From Aureimonas sp. OT7 (lineage in GTDB: Bacteria > Pseudomonadota > Alphaproteobacteria > Rhizobiales > Rhizobiaceae), in the NCBI RefSeq assembly GCF_014844055.1, contig NZ_CP062167.1, positions 2,889,501 through 2,953,500 on the forward strand: a stretch of 64,000 nt of DNA, written 5' to 3'. The notes beneath the pieces were generated by a model, which did no database searches, was not told the origin of the DNA, and worked only from the letters and a program-made list of their open reading frames with translations. Numbering within the stretch: the stretch's first letter is position 1; each line of letters starts with the position of its first letter. The position numbers and the translations under genes were made by a program. Below, piece by piece: positions 61,306 to 64,000 of the stretch.

Positions 61306-63000
61306 ATGATCCACGATGATTTCGATGGCCTTGGGACATCCTTTTCCGGCGTTTGCATCGTCGGGGCCGGACCTGTCGGCATTACTTTGGCAGTCGAGCT
61401 TGAGCGACTGAAAATTCCTGTCCTGCTGCTGGAGTCGGGCGGCCACCGCCAGTCCGGTTCCATCCAGGCGCTGGCCGAAGCGGACTTCGCGACGCCGGAC
61501 CGGCACGACGACATGAGCGTGGCGACGGCGCGAGCGCTTGGCGGCACATCCAACCTTTGGGGTGCCCGCTGCGTCATCTACGATCCAGTCGACTTCATTC
61601 CGAGGCCGGGGCTGGTGAATGCGAGCTGGCCTATCTCCTATGACGAGATATTCCCCCATTATGCACGGGCATGCCAGATCGCCGATGCGGGCGACGTCGT
61701 CTATAGCGCGCCAATTCCCGGCCTGACCTGCCCGGATGACAGTTTCACCTTCGATACGCTGGAGCGCTGGGCCAACGAGCAGAAGCTTCATGTCACCCAT
61801 CGCAAGCTGCTGGCGCGCAGCCCGCTGATCGACGTCCGGCTGCGCTGCGTCGTCACCGATATCGGCGTTTCGCCCGATGGGCGGGTTCGCGACGTGGAGA
61901 TCGTGCGGGCCGACGGCGAGGAGCGACGACGCCTTGGCGTGGACAGGCTCGTCATCGCGGCCGGGGGGCTGGAAAGCGCCAGGCTTCTGCTGGCGACGCA
62001 GCGCCGCCATGCAAACCTGTTCGGCGGGCCGGACGGCCCTCTCGGCCGCTACTACATGGGGCATCTGATCGGCGAGATCGCCGACATCACCATGGCAACC
62101 GGCGATATCGACAAGGCCTTCGACTTCTTCGTTCACGACAGCGGCTCCTATGTCCGCCGTCGCTTCGTGCCCAGCATGGAAACCCAGCTACGCGAGGGCG
62201 TTCTGAACACCGCGCTGTGGCCGGTCGTGCCGCCCGTCGCGGATCCGCGGCATGGCAGCCCCATCCTGTCGCTCGTCTACCTGGTGATGGCGCTGGGGCC
62301 TGTCGGGCGTCTCGTCGTCGCGGAGGCGATCCGGCGCCGGCACATTCCCGATGCCCCGCGCGAGATCAAGGCGCATCTGCAGAACGTGCTGAAGGGCGCG
62401 CCCGAAGCGATGGCCCAGGCGGCCGGATTCCTGATGCGCCGCTATGGCCGGCGCGAGCGCCTGCCGGGCCTGTTCGTGCACAATCGCAATCGCCGCTACG
62501 GCCTGTCCTATCATTCGGAACACAGCCCCGATCCGCTCAGCCGGGTCTGGCTGACCGACAAGACCGATGCGCTCGGACTGCCGAGACTTGAGATCGACCT
62601 GCGTTTTCCCCGCTCGGACGCTCAATCCGTGGTCAAGGTGCACGACCTGTTCGAGAACTGGCTGGAGACGACGGGCTTCGGACGGATCGATTATCGCATG
62701 CCGCGCGAAGAGCGGGTGGCCTCGGTGATGGCGCAGGCACGGCACGGCACGCATCAGATCGGCATGATCCGCATGGGCGCCAACGCCCGCGAAGGTGTCG
62801 TCGACGGCAATCTGCGCAGCTTCGACCTGCCAAACCTGTTCGTCACCAGCACGGCGGTACTGCCGACCTCGGGCCAGGCCAACCCCACCTTGACCGCCAT
62901 GGCCCTGGCCGTACGCCTCGCCGGCCGCCTGTCGGCGGAAAGCGAAGGCAAGGTTACGCCATTTCGCAAGGTGAACATGCGCGGCAGCGTTGCGGCGTAA
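61306..63000 (+). CDS. GMC-family FAD-dependent oxidoreductase
   Basis: A 564-residue flavoprotein. The ADP-binding motif is GVCIVGAGPVGITLAVELER, followed by LLLESGGHRQSG. ALGGTSNLWGARC is the flavin-side loop and LVIAAGGLESARLLLAT the second nucleotide motif. The C-terminal GMC domain has ARHGTHQIGMIRMG and LFVTSTAVLPTSGQANPTLT, with the His and Asn positions used in alcohol oxidation. It probably oxidises a hydroxyl group. Next to the NRPS-PKS pair it may tailor the released product, or it may act on a sugar in the following glycosyltransferase region. Confidence 0.88.
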   Translation: MIHDDFDGLGTSFSGVCIVGAGPVGITLAVELERLKIPVLLLESGGHRQSGSIQALAEADFATPDRHDDMSVATARALGGTSNLWGARCVIYDPVDFIPRPGLVNASWPISYDEIFPHYARACQIADAGDVVYSAPIPGLTCPDDSFTFDTLERWANEQKLHVTHRKLLARSPLIDVRLRCVVTDIGVSPDGRVRDVEIVRADGEERRRLGVDRLVIAAGGLESARLLLATQRRHANLFGGPDGPLGRYYMGHLIGEIADITMATGDIDKAFDFFVHDSGSYVRRRFVPSMETQLREGVLNTALWPVVPPVADPRHGSPILSLVYLVMALGPVGRLVVAEAIRRRHIPDAPREIKAHLQNVLKGAPEAMAQAAGFLMRRYGRRERLPGLFVHNRNRRYGLSYHSEHSPDPLSRVWLTDKTDALGLPRLEIDLRFPRSDAQSVVKVHDLFENWLETTGFGRIDYRMPREERVASVMAQARHGTHQIGMIRMGANAREGVVDGNLRSFDLPNLFVTSTAVLPTSGQANPTLTAMALAVRLAGRLSAESEGKVTPFRKVNMRGSVAA

Positions 63001-63036
63001 GCCACGACGCTGCCGGAGCCTTTCGGGTCCTGTCCT

Positions 63037-63307
63037 TTAGAGCGTTCCCACCCATATGGAACCACTCTGTTTCTGCGAAGGCCGGATGGCCCGCCAGGAA
63101 GGCGGCGCAGGCCGTACCGGCGGTACGGGCAAGTCCGGCTGACGCCGCGGACGTCCGCCCCCGGGAAACCCGAAGGGCCGGGGCCATTGGAGCCGCCGTC
63201 TTCGGCGTGCATCCTGGCCATACACCAGTATGGCCTTCGACACCCACCTCGATTGCGGCCCGAAGCGCCTCCGGCAGAGTGATTCCATATGTACGGGAAA
63301 CGCTCTA
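63037..63307. repeat. MITE-like element with 33-bp imperfect inverted ends
   Basis: The left end (63037-63069, starting TTAGAGCGTTCCCA and ending GGAACCACTCTG) is matched in reverse complement by 63275-63307 (TAGAGCGTTTCCCG to GGAATCACTCTG), with a few mismatches. The inner 205 bases contain no credible gene. Size and ends suggest a non-autonomous or rhizobial mosaic-type repeat. The outermost bases at the right end, CTA at 63305-63307, are the stop codon of the glycosyltransferase gene on the minus strand. Confidence 0.75.
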
Positions 63308-64000
63308 CGCCCTGAACAGCTCGGCGAGGTAACCGGCCTCGCGCGACAGGTCATGGCGCTGGCGGACCAGCGCCTGTCCGCGCCGGCCCATGTCCTCGCA
63401 CGCGACATCCGGCGTTTCGAGGCAGCGGCGCATCGCATCGGCGGCCTCTTCCACGGAGCCGGCGCCGAAGAGCCAGCCCGTTTCCCCTTCCTTGACGAGT
63501 TCGGGGATGGCCGCGATTTCGGTGGCCAGCACGGGCCGCCCGAGCGCATAGGATTCCATGATGACCACCGGGAGGCCCTCGGCAAAGCTCGTCAGGATCA
63601 TAGCGCGCGCCGCCAGAAGCTGCGCGCGCACCTCCTCGCCGCTGGCCCAGCCGGTTATGCGCACCACGCTCTCCAGCCCCTCCGACCGGATCAGACCGTC
63701 GATCTCGCTTCGCAACTCGCCGTCGCCGACGAGAACCAGCTCGAAATCGACGCCCTGGCGGTGCAGGAGGCCGGCCGCCTGCACCAGGATCCAGTGGCCC
63801 TTCTGCCCGCCGAGCCGCCCGACGCAGACCAGGCGCCTCGGATGGGAGGGCGGCGGTGGATTGTCGAGGAAATAGTCCGGGTCGAGTCCGCAGCGAACGA
63901 TCCGTACCTTGCCCCAGTCCTCGAAGGCGGCCCAGCGGAATATCTGGCTGGCGCAGAAATGGCTGATCGCCGCGACGAAGCGGGCGCGCGCCACCTTTTC
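63305..64000 (-). CDS. glycosyltransferase family 4, C-terminal part (5' end outside window)
   Basis: A GT-B glycosyltransferase running off the right edge; about 231 residues are visible and the start is not. VARARFVAAISHFCASQIFR is the linker into the C-terminal domain. RLVCVGRLGGQKGHWILVQAA binds the nucleotide sugar, ELVLVGDGELR follows, and the signature EGLPVVIMESYALGRPVLAT carries the E-x7-E motif of family 4. It may belong to another polysaccharide region to the right or glycosylate the NRPS-PKS product. Its TAG stop lies in the inverted end of the neighbouring repeat element. Confidence 0.9.
   Translation of the reverse strand, partial: EKVARARFVAAISHFCASQIFRWAAFEDWGKVRIVRCGLDPDYFLDNPPPPSHPRRLVCVGRLGGQKGHWILVQAAGLLHRQGVDFELVLVGDGELRSEIDGLIRSEGLESVVRITGWASGEEVRAQLLAARAMILTSFAEGLPVVIMESYALGRPVLATEIAAIPELVKEGETGWLFGAGSVEEAADAMRRCLETPDVACEDMGRRGQALVRQRHDLSREAGYLAELFRA

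Noticed and set aside
63001..63247. Minus-strand open frames around 62954-63247 as a small gene
   Set aside because: They lie inside the inverted-repeat element, read through its ends into the antisense of the GMC gene, and have no ribosome site.

Overview
The window is GC-rich bacterial chromosome that reads like an alphaproteobacterium, most probably of the Hyphomicrobiales (Rhizobiales). The evidence is the gene families, frequent ATGA or GTGA coupled starts, use of GTG/TTG starts, and an NRPS of the MupA/Atu3671 type. Genus cannot be fixed from the sequence alone. No rRNA, CRISPR array, phage or intact insertion sequence was seen. There is one tRNA, tRNA-Leu(UAA).

Layout. 1-9.7 kb: end of moaA, a small glycine-zipper lipoprotein with a strong terminator, a coupled DMT transporter / Bcr-type exporter / mobA operon, a polar amino-acid ABC importer lacking its ATPase, a beta-hydroxyacid dehydrogenase, an Lrp-type regulator, a retropepsin-like membrane protease and dusA. 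9.8-10.6 kb: a Phd/VapC toxin-antitoxin pair with its operator. 10.8-17.8 kb: photolyase, then a tight five-gene run (cysteine synthase, mercaptopyruvate sulfurtransferase, GNAT, CpdB-like nucleotidase, anchored alpha/beta hydrolase). 17.8-21.5 kb, minus strand: ilvA, adenine deaminase, tRNA-Leu and a small unknown gene. 21.9-28.6 kb: a self-contained catabolic cassette (M20 amidohydrolase, fused permease-ATPase, binding protein, M24 hydrolase, diaminopropionate ammonia-lyase) divergent from its own Lrp-type regulator, with gene-free spacers on both sides.

29-45.8 kb is an exopolysaccharide locus: Wzy- and Wzx-like membrane proteins, an outer-membrane export protein, a Wzz-like chain-length protein, a BY-kinase homologue without the P-loop lysine, an ExeA-like ATPase, four glycosyltransferase-like proteins, a Tat-exported glycosidase-like protein and a WbaP-type priming transferase. 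45.8-49.1 kb is a decaying sugar-acid locus: a 5'-truncated GntR gene meets a 5'-truncated ABC permease at one deletion scar. It is followed by an IlvD/Edd dehydratase broken by two frameshifts and a stop, then an apparently intact RraA-like gene.

The most unusual part is 49.1-63 kb, a compact NRPS-PKS pathway. A 4'-phosphopantetheinyl transferase is coupled to a one-module NRPS (formyltransferase, condensation remnant, adenylation domain interrupted by a luciferase-like monooxygenase, carrier protein). The NRPS is divergent from a one-module PKS with the order KS-AT-KR-DH-ACP-TE, and a GMC oxidoreductase follows. The adenylation pocket reads as a glycine code, so the NRPS looks like a formylating initiation module of the LgrA kind that hands a modified glycine to the PKS. 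The window ends in a roughly 270-bp element with 33-bp inverted ends that abuts, and supplies the stop codon of, a partial family 4 glycosyltransferase.
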